From the NCBI GenBank assembly GCA_020446675.1, contig JAGREE010000005.1:180807-244806 (forward strand): a DNA stretch of 64,000 nucleotides, given 5' to 3'. Of the stretch, positions 1-9,065 are shown piece by piece. The translations under genes were made by a program, and so were the position numbers. The notes under the pieces are model-generated. The model had not been told where the DNA came from. It did not search any database and saw nothing but the letters and a program-made list of their open reading frames with translations. The stretch comes from Alphaproteobacteria bacterium. GTDB lineage: Bacteria > Pseudomonadota > Alphaproteobacteria > Sphingomonadales > Emcibacteraceae. Position 1 is the stretch's first letter. The number at the start of each line of letters is the position of its first letter.

Positions 1-1728
1 GACCGGAAAGGTTTCCGTGTTATTTAAACGGACTGATTGGCCAATTGTGGCAATCATATTGATATTATCGGTATATAAATTATAACGAAGACCAAAATTT
101 ACCCGTGTTCCGCCTTCCCAGCGATCATACCCATTGAACCGATTGTGGCTGAACAGGTTATTTTCATCAAATTCAAAATTTCGGCTGTCCTCGTTTGCAA
201 AATTGATTACATTTTCGGGTAAATTGGGTTTTGTCGGCGCCACAATGATAGAAAACATTGGTTCAATAACCTGTGTGGTTTTGCCGGACGATTTTAAAAA
301 TGGCATTCGCCAGTCAAGGGCCAGCTTTGGCAATATTCTTGAATGTGTACCATCGACCCCGGCATATTGGCTCTGATCAGGCATGATTGAGTTACTGTTG
401 TTATAAAGATCACTGCGCACTGACGCAGTAAGGGTATAAAAATCACCTAAATCAGACTGAAAAGGAACGGCCCATGTTGCTTTCGTACTCAGCCGGCGGC
501 TACGCATCCCATCAATCCGGTAAATCTGAACACCACTGGCATCAAATTTAAACGTACTGTCAATGAAGCCAGTATCTTTATTCACATTAATATCAAATGA
601 AGGCAATGCCTGTCCGGTCAGCCCGAAATTGTCTTCTTCATCAAGACCCTGGAAGACATAAGATCCCACTGTCGCATAATTTCGATCCCAGAAGCGTTCC
701 AGCTTGACATGGCTTTCAAGTACGTCTGATCTGTCATCATAATAGCGTCTGAGATAAGTATCATCACTCACCCAGTTTAAGGCATAATCCCATTGCCAGT
801 CCCCGCCCAGATTATCAAGGCTAGGCAGATCAAATTCACCCTTTGAAAATATATGACCGCGAAGTTCATGGTCACCTGTTTTCTGAAAGTTATTGTCCCG
901 TTCATTAACGTTCGCAATGGAGGCTAAAGTCGTGAACAGCCCATTGCTGGTGCGTTGTCGATAATTACCGGCAAAAACGACACCTTCTCGGCTGGTGATG
1001 ATCGGCTCAAATGTAAAATCCTGATGCGGACTGATATTAAAATAATAGGGAATTTGGACAAATGCACCGAGCTCTGTTGATCTTCCCAGTTTTGAAGGGG
1101 GCAATATTCCGGTTCTTGCCCGCACAGTCGGATCAGGGTGAGCAAAATAAGGTGAATAAAGAATGGGAATACCGGCAATTTCAAGCCGGACATTTTTATA
1201 TTTTATGGTTTTATCATCTGAATCGTGTGTAACCTGATCAGCTCTGATTTGCCATGTTGGTTTTTCTTTGCCTTCCTCCACACACATTTCACAAGGCGTA
1301 TAAATGGCATTTTTTAGTATGGTTAGCTGGCCTTTACGCTCACCGCTTCTGGCAATCAGTTTTGACCCGTCTGTAAATATAACCCTGGTATGATTTATAA
1401 ATCCCTGCTTTAAATCGCCATTCAGTGTGGCATCCTGCATATATAAAATATTGCCTGATGGTTCTTTGATTGTAATCCCGCCGGATGCATTTACTTCTCC
1501 GGAATTAACATCATATGTGATGTTATCAGCCGTCAGGCTATTGCCATTCTGGTTCAATATGACATTGCCGCTGGCCGTGATAATATTGGTTTTCTGATCA
1601 TAAATCACTTTGTCAGCGGCAAAATTTATTTGCTGAGAATTTTCCGCCGCGCTTTGGGCCAGAGAAAATGACAGGCCCATCAGGAACAACAATATAGCGA
1701 TAGTGATTATATGTTTCGTTTTATTCAT
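1..1728 (-). CDS. lptD: LPS-assembly outer-membrane protein LptD (5' part, cut by window edge)
   Basis: The frame is open from the ATG at 1728 down to base 1, giving 576 codons; the rest lies outside the window. The product starts with a signal peptide (MNKTKHIITIAILLFLMGL, cut near SLAQS). An OstA/LptA-like N-terminal domain follows, in which repeated 'ADKVIYDQKTNIITASGNV'-type strands build the periplasmic jellyroll. A long aromatic-rich beta-barrel segment comes next. Two cysteines in a CEMC motif lie near residue 140, where LptD forms its disulfides. In the family this protein takes LPS from the LptA bridge and inserts it into the outer leaflet together with LptE. It diverges from pepA across 157 bases. 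lptF and lptG, often found between these two genes in alphaproteobacteria, are not here. Confidence 0.93.
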   Translation of the reverse strand, partial: MNKTKHIITIAILLFLMGLSFSLAQSAAENSQQINFAADKVIYDQKTNIITASGNVILNQNGNSLTADNITYDVNSGEVNASGGITIKEPSGNILYMQDATLNGDLKQGFINHTRVIFTDGSKLIARSGERKGQLTILKNAIYTPCEMCVEEGKEKPTWQIRADQVTHDSDDKTIKYKNVRLEIAGIPILYSPYFAHPDPTVRARTGILPPSKLGRSTELGAFVQIPYYFNISPHQDFTFEPIITSREGVVFAGNYRQRTSNGLFTTLASIANVNERDNNFQKTGDHELRGHIFSKGEFDLPSLDNLGGDWQWDYALNWVSDDTYLRRYYDDRSDVLESHVKLERFWDRNYATVGSYVFQGLDEEDNFGLTGQALPSFDINVNKDTGFIDSTFKFDASGVQIYRIDGMRSRRLSTKATWAVPFQSDLGDFYTLTASVRSDLYNNSNSIMPDQSQYAGVDGTHSRILPKLALDWRMPFLKSSGKTTQVIEPMFSIIVAPTKPNLPENVINFANEDSRNFEFDENNLFSHNRFNGYDRWEGGTRVNFGLRYNLYTDNINMIATIGQSVRLNNTETFPV

Positions 1729-1756
1729 GCGGCTCTATTACATATTTTGTTTCGAT

Positions 1757-1785
1757 GGTATAGTGAATTAAACCAAAATCCACAA
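1757..1785 (-). promoter_or_regulatory. Probable sigma-70 promoter of lptD
   Basis: Read on the minus strand, TTGTGG (1785-1780) and TATACC (1762-1757) are separated by exactly 17 bases. They lie about 30 bases upstream of the lptD start. The call rests on pattern only. Confidence 0.4.
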
Positions 1786-1885
1786 TATTATTATCTATTT
1801 CCCTTGATAACATTCTATCCTATCTTTATCTCTTGAAGTAGTGAATTCCTATATTGGCCAAGCAAGACAAAATTGAGGCATAAAA

Positions 1886-3367
1886 ATGAAAATTAAGTTT
1901 ATAGAAACGACTGAAGACAATAGCAAGATTGAAGGCGCTCTGGCGGTATTTGCGAATAGCGAAGATAAAAGCTATGTCCTTTCTCCAGCAACAGAGAAAC
2001 TTGATAAGCAGGCATCGGGGGCCATAACACGTGCGGCAAATTCGAGTAATTTTAAAGGCAAATTTGGCGAAATGGTTGAAATTCTTGCGCCTTCCGGCAT
2101 TAAGGCAAGCCGTATTTTACTTGTTGGACTTGGGGACCAAGAAAAATTTGATGAACAGCAGGCCGAAAAAATCGGTGGTAAAATAATTGTCAAATTAATG
2201 TATTCGGGCGAAAAAACCCTAACAGTTTTAGCAAAAACAAATGCCGCTTCCGGAGCCTTCGGGGCTATTCTGCGTGCCTACAAATTTGATAAATATTATA
2301 CAACTGAAAAAAATATTAAAAAACCATCGCTAGAGCAAGTTACACTGGTTACAGATGGTGCAGCCAATGCAAAGAAAGAGTTTAAAACTCTTGAGAAAAT
2401 TGCAGACGGCGTCATTTTTGCCCGTAATCTCGTTACCGAGCCGGGCAATGTTATTTATCCTGAAAGCTATGCGGAGCAGATTAAGGACCTGACAAAACTG
2501 GGTGTCGATGTAAAAGTTCTGGACGAAAAAGCTATGGATGCGCTCGGTATGGAAGCACTTCTTGGCGTTGGGCAGGGAAGTGCAAGCCAGAGTCTGATGG
2601 TGATCATGAAATGGAACGGTTCAAAAAATAAAAAGGAAAAACCCGTCGCACTGATCGGAAAAGGGGTTACCTTTGATACTGGTGGTATCTCATTAAAACC
2701 CGGACCAGGCATGGAGGATATGAAATTTGATATGGGGGGAAGCGCAGCAGTAGTTGGCGCAATGAAGGCATTGGCGGGCCGAAAGGCTAAAGCAAATGTG
2801 ATCGGCGTCGTAGGGTTGGTCGAAAATATGCCATCCAGTACTGCGCAGCGCCCGGGCGATGTGGTCAGTTCCATGTCCGGTCAGACTATTGAAGTGATTA
2901 ATACGGATGCCGAGGGCCGGCTGGTGCTTGCCGATTGTCTCTGGTACACACAGGAAAAATTCAAACCAAAATTTATGATTGACCTTGCCACCCTGACCGG
3001 TGCCATGATGGTTGCATTAGGGCAGGACTATGCAGGTATTTTTTCAAATAATGATGAACTTTGCGAGCAGCTGACAGCAGCTGGCAAGGCCGTTGATGAG
3101 CCCGTATGGCGTATGCCGATCGGTGATAGCTATGACGCACTGATTAATTCCGATATTGCTGATATGAAAAATGTCGGTGGTAAATATGCGGGTAGTATTA
3201 CGGCGGCCCAGTTTTTACAGCGTTTTGTCAATAACACCCCATGGGTTCATATTGATATTGCGGGTACTGCCTGGCGGCAAAAGCCGTCCGATATCGCGGA
3301 AAAAGGGGCGACAGGATATGGTGTCCGGCTGCTGGACCGGTTAATCAGGGATTATTATGAAGACTAA
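1886..3367 (+). CDS. pepA: Leucyl aminopeptidase (M17 family)
   Basis: This is a cytosolic, normally hexameric, two-metal aminopeptidase that removes N-terminal residues from peptides. At 493 aa it has the usual length. The N-terminal macro-like domain (about 1-160) is followed by the catalytic domain. Its metal and catalytic residues are visible in GKGVTFDTGGISLKP (about 256-270) and in the family signature NTDAEGRL (about 338-345), including the conserved catalytic arginine. The gene starts 157 bases from the divergent lptD and is followed three bases after its stop by holC, a pairing common in proteobacteria. PepA homologues in enterobacteria also bind DNA; nothing in this sequence decides whether this one does. 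Confidence 0.96.
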   Translation: MKIKFIETTEDNSKIEGALAVFANSEDKSYVLSPATEKLDKQASGAITRAANSSNFKGKFGEMVEILAPSGIKASRILLVGLGDQEKFDEQQAEKIGGKIIVKLMYSGEKTLTVLAKTNAASGAFGAILRAYKFDKYYTTEKNIKKPSLEQVTLVTDGAANAKKEFKTLEKIADGVIFARNLVTEPGNVIYPESYAEQIKDLTKLGVDVKVLDEKAMDALGMEALLGVGQGSASQSLMVIMKWNGSKNKKEKPVALIGKGVTFDTGGISLKPGPGMEDMKFDMGGSAAVVGAMKALAGRKAKANVIGVVGLVENMPSSTAQRPGDVVSSMSGQTIEVINTDAEGRLVLADCLWYTQEKFKPKFMIDLATLTGAMMVALGQDYAGIFSNNDELCEQLTAAGKAVDEPVWRMPIGDSYDALINSDIADMKNVGGKYAGSITAAQFLQRFVNNTPWVHIDIAGTAWRQKPSDIAEKGATGYGVRLLDRLIRDYYED

Positions 3368-3370
3368 TTA

Positions 3371-3817
3371 ATGGAAATCAGTTTTTATCATCTGACACGA
3401 CAGCCGCTGATGGTTGCTTTACCAAAACTACTGAGCAAGGTTGTGGAAGCAAAAATGAAGGCGGTGGTGAAGGTGCCCGGTCCGATCGAGATGGAGGATC
3501 TGGATCAGGCACTTTGGACATTTGACAAGGATAGCTTTCTTGCCCACGGAACAGAAAAAAGCAAATTTCCGGAAGATCAGCCCATATATATTACAACTAG
3601 GGATGATAATCCTGCTTCCGCTGAAGTGCTGGTGTTAACAGACGGGACAACAACGTCAATCCTGAAAGGGTATAACCGGATCTTGGAAATGTTTGATGGG
3701 AATAACCCTACAATGGTTGAACAGGCGCGGGCGCGGTGGACGACTTATAAAAATGAAGGGCATACGCTTAACTATTATCAGCAGACCGAAAACGGTGGTT
3801 GGCAAAAAAAACAATGA
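3371..3817 (+). CDS. holC: DNA polymerase III chi subunit
   Basis: This 148-aa protein matches the HolC/chi family: N-terminal MEISFYHLTRQPL, a central DQALWTFDKDSFLAHG segment and a C-terminal ARARWTTYKNEGHTLNYYQQ helix. In the replisome, chi links the clamp-loader complex (through psi where present) to single-strand binding protein. The start lies 3 bases after the pepA stop, so the two are very probably cotranscribed. The chi family diverges quickly, but the pepA-holC order supports the call. Confidence 0.88.
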   Translation: MEISFYHLTRQPLMVALPKLLSKVVEAKMKAVVKVPGPIEMEDLDQALWTFDKDSFLAHGTEKSKFPEDQPIYITTRDDNPASAEVLVLTDGTTTSILKGYNRILEMFDGNNPTMVEQARARWTTYKNEGHTLNYYQQTENGGWQKKQ

Positions 3818-3853
3818 AACTTTTTTGTTCACATTAATTTTATTTCTATTTTA

Positions 3854-3882
3854 CCCACCAATTTGATATTTTTTGGTGAGGG
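3854..3882 (+). promoter_or_regulatory. Hairpin that buries the ribosome-binding site of the downstream esterase gene
   Basis: The left arm CCCACCAA (3854-3861) pairs with TTGGTG-A-GGG (3873-3882), giving eight base pairs with one bulged A and a loop of 11 bases. The right arm is the Shine-Dalgarno sequence (GGTGAGGG) of the gene starting at 3891. No T-run follows, so a terminator for holC is unlikely. Sequestering of the RBS is inference from pairing alone. Confidence 0.4.
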
Positions 3883-3890
3883 AAAATTCA

Positions 3891-4655
3891 ATGAATAAAA
3901 TTGGTTCCTATATATTTATTATGATAAATGCTTTTTGGGCAGCCAATTCATTTGCTAATGGCAATTTATCCGACAATATCAGGATAAACAGTGAGGTTCT
4001 GGGATATACCCTGCAATACCGTGTTTATACACCAGAAAAAATGAACAAACTAAGTGATTTGCCATCAATTTATGTTACTGACGGTAATGGCTATATTACC
4101 GAGGGACGGATGGTTGAAGTTATGGATAAGCTCATCAGTGATGGAAAAATGAAGCCAGTTATCGCTATTTTTGTCGATAGCCGGAATCCTGATAATCTGG
4201 ATGAAAACAGAAGAAATTATCAGCTTTTGTGTAATGAGCATTATGCTCAGTTTTTTGTTTCTGAGCTTATTAAAGAAATTGAAAGTAATTACCCGGTTAG
4301 CAAGAACAGAAATAATCGTATCATTCAGGGCGTTTCCTTTGGTGGATTAAATGCCGCTTGCTTTGGTCTGATGGCGTATAATTATTTTGGGGGTATTTCA
4401 ATGCATTCTCCTGCAAACAGCAATTTTCTAAGTGAACTAAAATCGGATTATGAAAATATAGAACGTTTGCCACTTAAAATGTTTCTAAGTTTTGGAAATG
4501 AACAGGATAACAGGCGAGCAGGGAGGCAGTTTAAGAATGTACTCGTTAAAAAAAACTATGATCTGACTTATAAAGAAGTCAGGGAAGGGCATAATTGGCG
4601 AAACTGGCGTCCACTTATTGATGATGCACTTCTCACTTTTTTTTCTAACGATTAA
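3891..4655 (+). CDS. Exported alpha/beta-hydrolase, esterase-D / enterochelin-esterase-like
   Basis: The 254-aa product begins with a signal peptide (cleavage near ANSFANG) followed by a PF00756-type esterase fold. The nucleophile elbow is GVSFGG with Ser about residue 149. A likely catalytic His sits in EGHNWRNWRP (about 234), the spacing and context seen in Fes/EstD-like esterases. A DGNGY segment resembles the oxyanion region of the family. The frame extends upstream to a TTG at 3873, but the ATG at 3891 has the GGTGAGGG ribosome site nine bases ahead and gives a clean signal peptide. The substrate is unknown. The gene is A/T-rich compared with pepA and overlaps the convergent ABC-F gene by 11 bases. 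Confidence 0.75.
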   Translation: MNKIGSYIFIMINAFWAANSFANGNLSDNIRINSEVLGYTLQYRVYTPEKMNKLSDLPSIYVTDGNGYITEGRMVEVMDKLISDGKMKPVIAIFVDSRNPDNLDENRRNYQLLCNEHYAQFFVSELIKEIESNYPVSKNRNNRIIQGVSFGGLNAACFGLMAYNYFGGISMHSPANSNFLSELKSDYENIERLPLKMFLSFGNEQDNRRAGRQFKNVLVKKNYDLTYKEVREGHNWRNWRPLIDDALLTFFSND

Positions 4656-6513
4656 GCATTTCTTCCAGTTCAATCCACTTTTCTTCTGCTTCTTTCAATT
4701 TGTGGTCAAGGTCACTTTTTTCCCGTGTGAACTGTTTTAAAGCTCTTCCGGCTGCAGGATCTTTTTTATTATAAAGCTTAGGATTGCTCAGGGCTTTATT
4801 ATATTTTTCAATTTCCCGGTTCAGATAATCGACCCGTCTTTCCGCTTCGGCAATTTGATCTTTAAGTGCGCGCACATCTATTTGTGGCTCATTCTTTTTG
4901 GTCTTTTTCTTAACTGCAGGTTTTGGGGGATCTTTTTTAACCACACCTGTTTTTTTACCGATTACAAGATTTTTATAATCGTTGATATCACCATCAAAAT
5001 CGTTAACACCGCCATTCTCAACTACCATGATACGATCAGCGCAAGCCTCTACGAGATAGCTATCATGGCTGATGATGATTACAGCGCCTTCATAGTCGTT
5101 TATTGCATGAATAAGCGATTGGCGGCTATCCATATCCAGATGGTTGGTCGGTTCGTCAAGAATGATCATTTGTGGTGCATTAAAGCTCATCAAAGCAAAT
5201 AAAAGACGCGCTTTTTCACCGCCGGACATGGTGGAAATCTTGTTTGTTGCCTTATCAACACCAAAACCGAAACCGCCCAGTCGGGCCCGTACCTGCGTTT
5301 CCGTTGATCCTTTCATCAGGCGGGCCAGATGGGAAAGGGGGGTGCCGTTCGGGTCAAGCTCATCCTGCTGATGCTGGGCAAAATAGCCAATACCAAGCTT
5401 GCGTGAGCGGTTTATAGTGCCTTCCATCGGCTTCAGTCTGTCGGAAAGCAGTTTGGCAAAAGTTGATTTGCCGTTACCATTCTGACCGAGTAGGGCAATA
5501 CGGTCTTCCATATCTATCCTTAAGGATAAGTTTCTTAAGATTGGTTTACCCGTCTCATAACCCACGGACAGATTTTCCATAGATATCAGGGGTGGTGCCA
5601 GTTCAACAGGATTTGGAAAATTAAACTGAACCGTATGTTCTTCAGCGAGCGCGGCAAGCGGTTCCATTCGTTCCAGCATTTTTATGCGGCTTTGGGCCTG
5701 TTTGGCTTTGCTGGCTTTATAACGGAAGCGGTCAATATATTTCTGGATATGTGCGCGTTCGAGTTCCTGTTTCTTTAGGGCCGCACGTTGAAGTTCACGT
5801 TGTTCACGATAGGTTTTTTCAAACTTGTCAAAATTTCCGCCATAATAGGTCAGACCACATGCTTCCAGATGGACAATCGCATTTGCCGAACTGTTCAGAA
5901 GGTCACGGTCGTGGCTGATGATCAAAACGGTGTAGGGATAGCTTTTAATAAAATTCTCGAGCCATAAAACCCCTTCCAGATCAAGATAGTTTGTCGGCTC
6001 GTCAAGCAGCAGAAGGTCAGGCTGTGTAAAAAGAGTGCAGGCAAGGGCCACACGCATACGCCAGCCCCCTGAAAATTCACTGCAGGGGCGCCGCTGTTCG
6101 GCATCGTTAAAGCCAAGTCCGGACAATATACTGGCCGCCCGGGCTTCGGCTTCATAGGCGCCAATATCCTGCAATCTTTCATGAATTTCGGCAATGCGGT
6201 GGGGATCTTTACAGTTTTCTGCCTCATGATGAAGTTCCACAAGTTCCGGATGTGCGGCGAGCACCGTATCAAGCAGGGTTTCCGGGCCGCCGGGGGCTTC
6301 CTGTGCGACCTGGCCGACGGATGCAGACTTTCTGATATTAATCTGTCCGTCATCGGCTTCCAGTTCGCCGAGGATCAATTTATAAAGCGTGGTCTTTCCC
6401 GCACCGTTTTTTCCAACGATGCCGACTTTATGCCCGGCAGGAACGGTAACACTGGCTTTTTCCAGTAACAGTTTCCCGGCTATGCGATATGTGAGGTCAG
6501 TAATATGTAACAT
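4645..6513 (-). CDS. ABC-F family ATP-binding protein (YheS-like)
   Basis: The 622-aa protein has two ABC ATPase domains and no membrane segment. The first has Walker [10 protein letters not shown] (about 34-42), signature FSGGWRMR and Walker [13 protein letters not shown]. The second has [18 protein letters not shown] and [11 protein letters not shown]. Between them lies the long basic helical linker (about 240-310) typical of ABC-F proteins, and a charged coiled-coil tail closes the chain. ABC-F proteins act on the ribosome (EttA, Uup, YheS and resistance types) rather than in transport. The domain order and coiled-coil tail fit the YheS/Uup side of the family, and its exact role is unknown. 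It converges on the esterase gene with an 11-base overlap. Confidence 0.88.
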   Translation of the reverse strand: MLHITDLTYRIAGKLLLEKASVTVPAGHKVGIVGKNGAGKTTLYKLILGELEADDGQINIRKSASVGQVAQEAPGGPETLLDTVLAAHPELVELHHEAENCKDPHRIAEIHERLQDIGAYEAEARAASILSGLGFNDAEQRRPCSEFSGGWRMRVALACTLFTQPDLLLLDEPTNYLDLEGVLWLENFIKSYPYTVLIISHDRDLLNSSANAIVHLEACGLTYYGGNFDKFEKTYREQRELQRAALKKQELERAHIQKYIDRFRYKASKAKQAQSRIKMLERMEPLAALAEEHTVQFNFPNPVELAPPLISMENLSVGYETGKPILRNLSLRIDMEDRIALLGQNGNGKSTFAKLLSDRLKPMEGTINRSRKLGIGYFAQHQQDELDPNGTPLSHLARLMKGSTETQVRARLGGFGFGVDKATNKISTMSGGEKARLLFALMSFNAPQMIILDEPTNHLDMDSRQSLIHAINDYEGAVIIISHDSYLVEACADRIMVVENGGVNDFDGDINDYKNLVIGKKTGVVKKDPPKPAVKKKTKKNEPQIDVRALKDQIAEAERRVDYLNREIEKYNKALSNPKLYNKKDPAAGRALKQFTREKSDLDHKLKEAEEKWIELEEMLNR

Positions 6514-6561
6514 GCATGGGGTTTTATCAGGTAAACGGAAAATATCAATGGCAAATAAATA

Positions 6562-6590
6562 TTGAAGTTTTACAAAATAACCACTATAAG
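6562..6590 (+). promoter_or_regulatory. Probable sigma-70 promoter of ndk
   Basis: TTGAAG (6562-6567) and TATAAG (6585-6590) are spaced by 17 bases. They lie about 43 bases upstream of the ndk ATG, which has AAGGA in its own leader. Confidence 0.55.
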
Positions 6591-6632
6591 GCGCGCCAAC
6601 AGATTAAAATTCAAATACCAAGGATAAAAATT

Positions 6633-7055
6633 ATGGCTTTACAGCGTACATTTTCAATTATTAAGCCTGATGCGACAAAACGCAATCTTACAGGTGCTAT
6701 CATTAAAAAGCTTGAAGACGGCGGTCTTCGCGTTATTGCGTCCAAACGGATTCGTATGAGCCGTGAAAAAGCAGAAGGGTTTTATGCCGTTCATAAAGAT
6801 CGTCCATTTTTCGGTGAACTTGTTGATTTTATGATTTCAGAACCAGTCGTGGTTCAAGTGCTTGAAGGTGACAATGCTGTTGCCCGTAACCGCGAAATTA
6901 TGGGCGCAACAAACCCTGCAGAAGCCGCAGACGGCACAATCCGCAAGGAATTTGCCCTGTCCATTGGTGAAAATTCCGTTCATGGCTCAGACAGCCTTGA
7001 AAATGCGAAAATTGAAATCGAATATTTTTTCAATGATAAAGAGATCGTTGGTTAA
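6633..7055 (+). CDS. ndk: Nucleoside diphosphate kinase
   Basis: NDK transfers the gamma-phosphate from ATP to NDPs through a phosphohistidine and so keeps nucleotide pools balanced. The protein is 140 aa, starts [18 protein letters not shown], and has the active-site His at residue 117 in NSVHGSDS. The frame continues upstream to 6516, but the ATG at 6633 has a good AAGGA site and matches the family N-terminus. The gene has its own promoter and a strong terminator, so it is probably monocistronic. Confidence 0.97.
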   Translation: MALQRTFSIIKPDATKRNLTGAIIKKLEDGGLRVIASKRIRMSREKAEGFYAVHKDRPFFGELVDFMISEPVVVQVLEGDNAVARNREIMGATNPAEAADGTIRKEFALSIGENSVHGSDSLENAKIEIEYFFNDKEIVG

Positions 7056-7080
7056 TTCGGGTTATAAATAAAAAAATCTG

Positions 7081-7110
7081 AACCGCGTACCATTGGTGCG
7101 CGGTTTTTTT
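7081..7110 (+). terminator. Rho-independent terminator after ndk
   Basis: The arms AACCGCGTACC and GGTGCGCGGTT form an 11-pair stem (one G-T wobble) around a three-base ATT loop. Seven T residues follow. The hairpin lies between the ndk stop and the convergent purN stop. Confidence 0.9.
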
Positions 7111-7756
7111 ATTCCGGTTTGGGATTTATGACCATCTGACTGACATAGTCCGCATCTCTGATAATAACTCTGCTGCCTTCAACCATTGTCCGGCCTTCAG
7201 CGACCAGCTTTAAGGCCTGCGGATAAATAATATGTTCCTGTGTCAGCACCTTTGCGGCCAGTGTATCGGCGTCATCATCGGGGTTTATGGCCACAGCCGC
7301 CTGAATGATGATCGGGCCATCATCCAGTTCCGGATTGACAAAATGAACGGTGCATCCGGTAAACCGTACCCCGGCTTCCAAGGCACGTTCTTGCGTATGA
7401 AGTCCTTTAAAACTCGGAAGCAGGGAAGGGTGAATATTAAGGATTTTGTTTTTCCAGCGATTGACAAATCGTGCATCAAGAATACGCATAAAACCGGCCA
7501 GACAGATAAGACCTGAGCCGCTTTCAACCAGTGCTTCATGGAGCTTATCATCAAATGCCTCACGGCTGGAAAAGTCACGGTGATTGATGACTTTGGTGGG
7601 AATGCCTGCCTTTTTTGCGCGTTCAAGTCCCTTTACACCGGGATTATTGGAAATGACCAGTGCGATACGAGCCGGGAAGGTCTCATCAGTGCAGGCATCA
7701 ATTAGTGCCTGTAGATTGGTACCTCCTCCCGAAATTAAAACCGCTACATCGATCAT
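7109..7756 (-). CDS. purN: Phosphoribosylglycinamide formyltransferase
   Basis: This is the GAR transformylase of purine synthesis, using 10-formyl-tetrahydrofolate. The protein (215 aa) shows the N-terminal phosphate-binding loop LISGGGTNLQALI (about 8-20). The folate-site signature NIHPSLLPSFKG contains the catalytic Asn and His, and the catalytic Asp follows in NPELDDGPII. It lies 17 bases downstream of purM on the same strand, making the usual purMN operon. Its end meets the ndk terminator. Confidence 0.96.
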   Translation of the reverse strand: MIDVAVLISGGGTNLQALIDACTDETFPARIALVISNNPGVKGLERAKKAGIPTKVINHRDFSSREAFDDKLHEALVESGSGLICLAGFMRILDARFVNRWKNKILNIHPSLLPSFKGLHTQERALEAGVRFTGCTVHFVNPELDDGPIIIQAAVAINPDDDADTLAAKVLTQEHIIYPQALKLVAEGRTMVEGSRVIIRDADYVSQMVINPKPE

Positions 7757-7773
7757 TCAGAATCCCTTAATTC

Positions 7774-8880
7774 TTAATGGGCTGATTTGGCGACCCAGGC
7801 ATCAGCATATCCCCAACTGCCCGGTTTGCCAGTGACTGTGGTTGAGGGTTCGCCCTCTTTTTTGGCGCGGACAGTGCCAATGTTGTAAACTTTTTCACCA
7901 TTTGCTTCGAATATCTTACTTGCCAATTCAGCTTTATCAGCGGGAACGATGACCGCCATTCCAATACCACAGTTAAACGTTTTAGCCATTTCCTGCGGGC
8001 TGATATTTCCTGTTGTTCTAAGCCAATCAAATACAGGCGGCAGGGTCCAGAGGCTGGCGTCCACATCGACGGTAACGCCTTTGGGAAGAATACGCGGGAT
8101 ATTTTCAACGAACCCGCCACCGGTTATATGACTAAGAGCCTTAATACAATCGGCTTTCAACGCTTCAAGACAGCTTTTTACATAAATTTTGGTTGGGCAC
8201 AGCAGTGCTTCACCATAAGTTTTTCCGGCTTCAAAGGTGCATGGGTCATGATAGGATACCCCGGAAACCTCCACCAGTTTTCGAACCAGAGAAAAGCCGT
8301 TTGAATGGACCCCGCTTGATGCAAGGCCCAAGACAACATCGCCTTCACCAACAGATGTCCCGTCAATCACACGGTCCCGCTCGACAGCACCAACACAAAA
8401 ACCAGCCAGATCATAATCACCATCAGAATACATACCCGGCATTTCAGCGGTTTCGCCGCCAATGAGGGCCGCGCCCCCCTGGCGGCAGCCTTCTGCTATA
8501 CCTTCTATGATTGCTTTTCCAACGTCGACTGAAAGATGCCCGGTCGCGTAATAATCAAGGAAAAAAAGTGGTTCCGCCCCCTGAACTATAAGATCATTCA
8601 CGCACATCGCCACAAGATCAATGCCGACGGTATCATGTTTGCCGCTTTCAATGGCGACTTTTAATTTTGTGCCGACGCCATCGGTACCTGAAACAAGGAT
8701 CGGGTCTTTAAACCCTGCCGCTTTTAAATCAAATAGGGCGCCGAAGCCGCCAAGCCCGGCATCACATCCTGGCCTTTTTGTTGAAGCAGCGGCCGGCTTA
8801 ATTGCGTCTACAAGAGCATTTCCGGCATCAATATCGACACCAGCATCTTTATAACTGTATGATTTATTCTGGTCAGACAA
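7774..8880 (-). CDS. purM: Phosphoribosylformylglycinamidine cyclo-ligase (AIR synthetase)
   Basis: PurM closes the imidazole ring of AIR with ATP. The 368-aa protein has the family opening [20 protein letters not shown], a glycine-rich [11 protein letters not shown] strand, [25 protein letters not shown] and [14 protein letters not shown]. The likely start is TTG at 8880, since no ATG lies between it and the conserved N-terminus. It is the first gene of the purM-purN pair. In alphaproteobacteria purM commonly stands next to the DUF2066/hdaA genes, as it does here, transcribed divergently. Confidence 0.95.
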   Translation of the reverse strand: MSDQNKSYSYKDAGVDIDAGNALVDAIKPAAASTKRPGCDAGLGGFGALFDLKAAGFKDPILVSGTDGVGTKLKVAIESGKHDTVGIDLVAMCVNDLIVQGAEPLFFLDYYATGHLSVDVGKAIIEGIAEGCRQGGAALIGGETAEMPGMYSDGDYDLAGFCVGAVERDRVIDGTSVGEGDVVLGLASSGVHSNGFSLVRKLVEVSGVSYHDPCTFEAGKTYGEALLCPTKIYVKSCLEALKADCIKALSHITGGGFVENIPRILPKGVTVDVDASLWTLPPVFDWLRTTGNISPQEMAKTFNCGIGMAVIVPADKAELASKIFEANGEKVYNIGTVRAKKEGEPSTTVTGKPGSWGYADAWVAKSAH

Positions 8881-9004
8881 TTTTATGTACTTTCAATGGT
8901 ATAATTTAATAAAACAGATATAAGGCCCCTTGGCAAAAAAGGCTATAGAAATATGACCAAAAATAAATTCTGTCTGTTGCAATGAATTTGTAACATAAGA
9001 TATT

Positions 9005-9028
9005 TATGGTATATGCCATAGTCATGAC
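9005..9028. promoter_or_regulatory. Two adjacent palindromes between purM and the DUF2066 gene
   Basis: TATGGTATATGCCATA (9005-9020) is a 16-base dyad with one mismatched pair. It abuts GTCATGAC (9021-9028), a perfect eight-base palindrome. They sit in the 185-base divergent spacer and could be operator sites for either gene. No regulator is indicated by the sequence. Confidence 0.25.
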
Positions 9029-9065
9029 ATGATAAATTATTATAGTAAGCTGATTTCAACAATAA

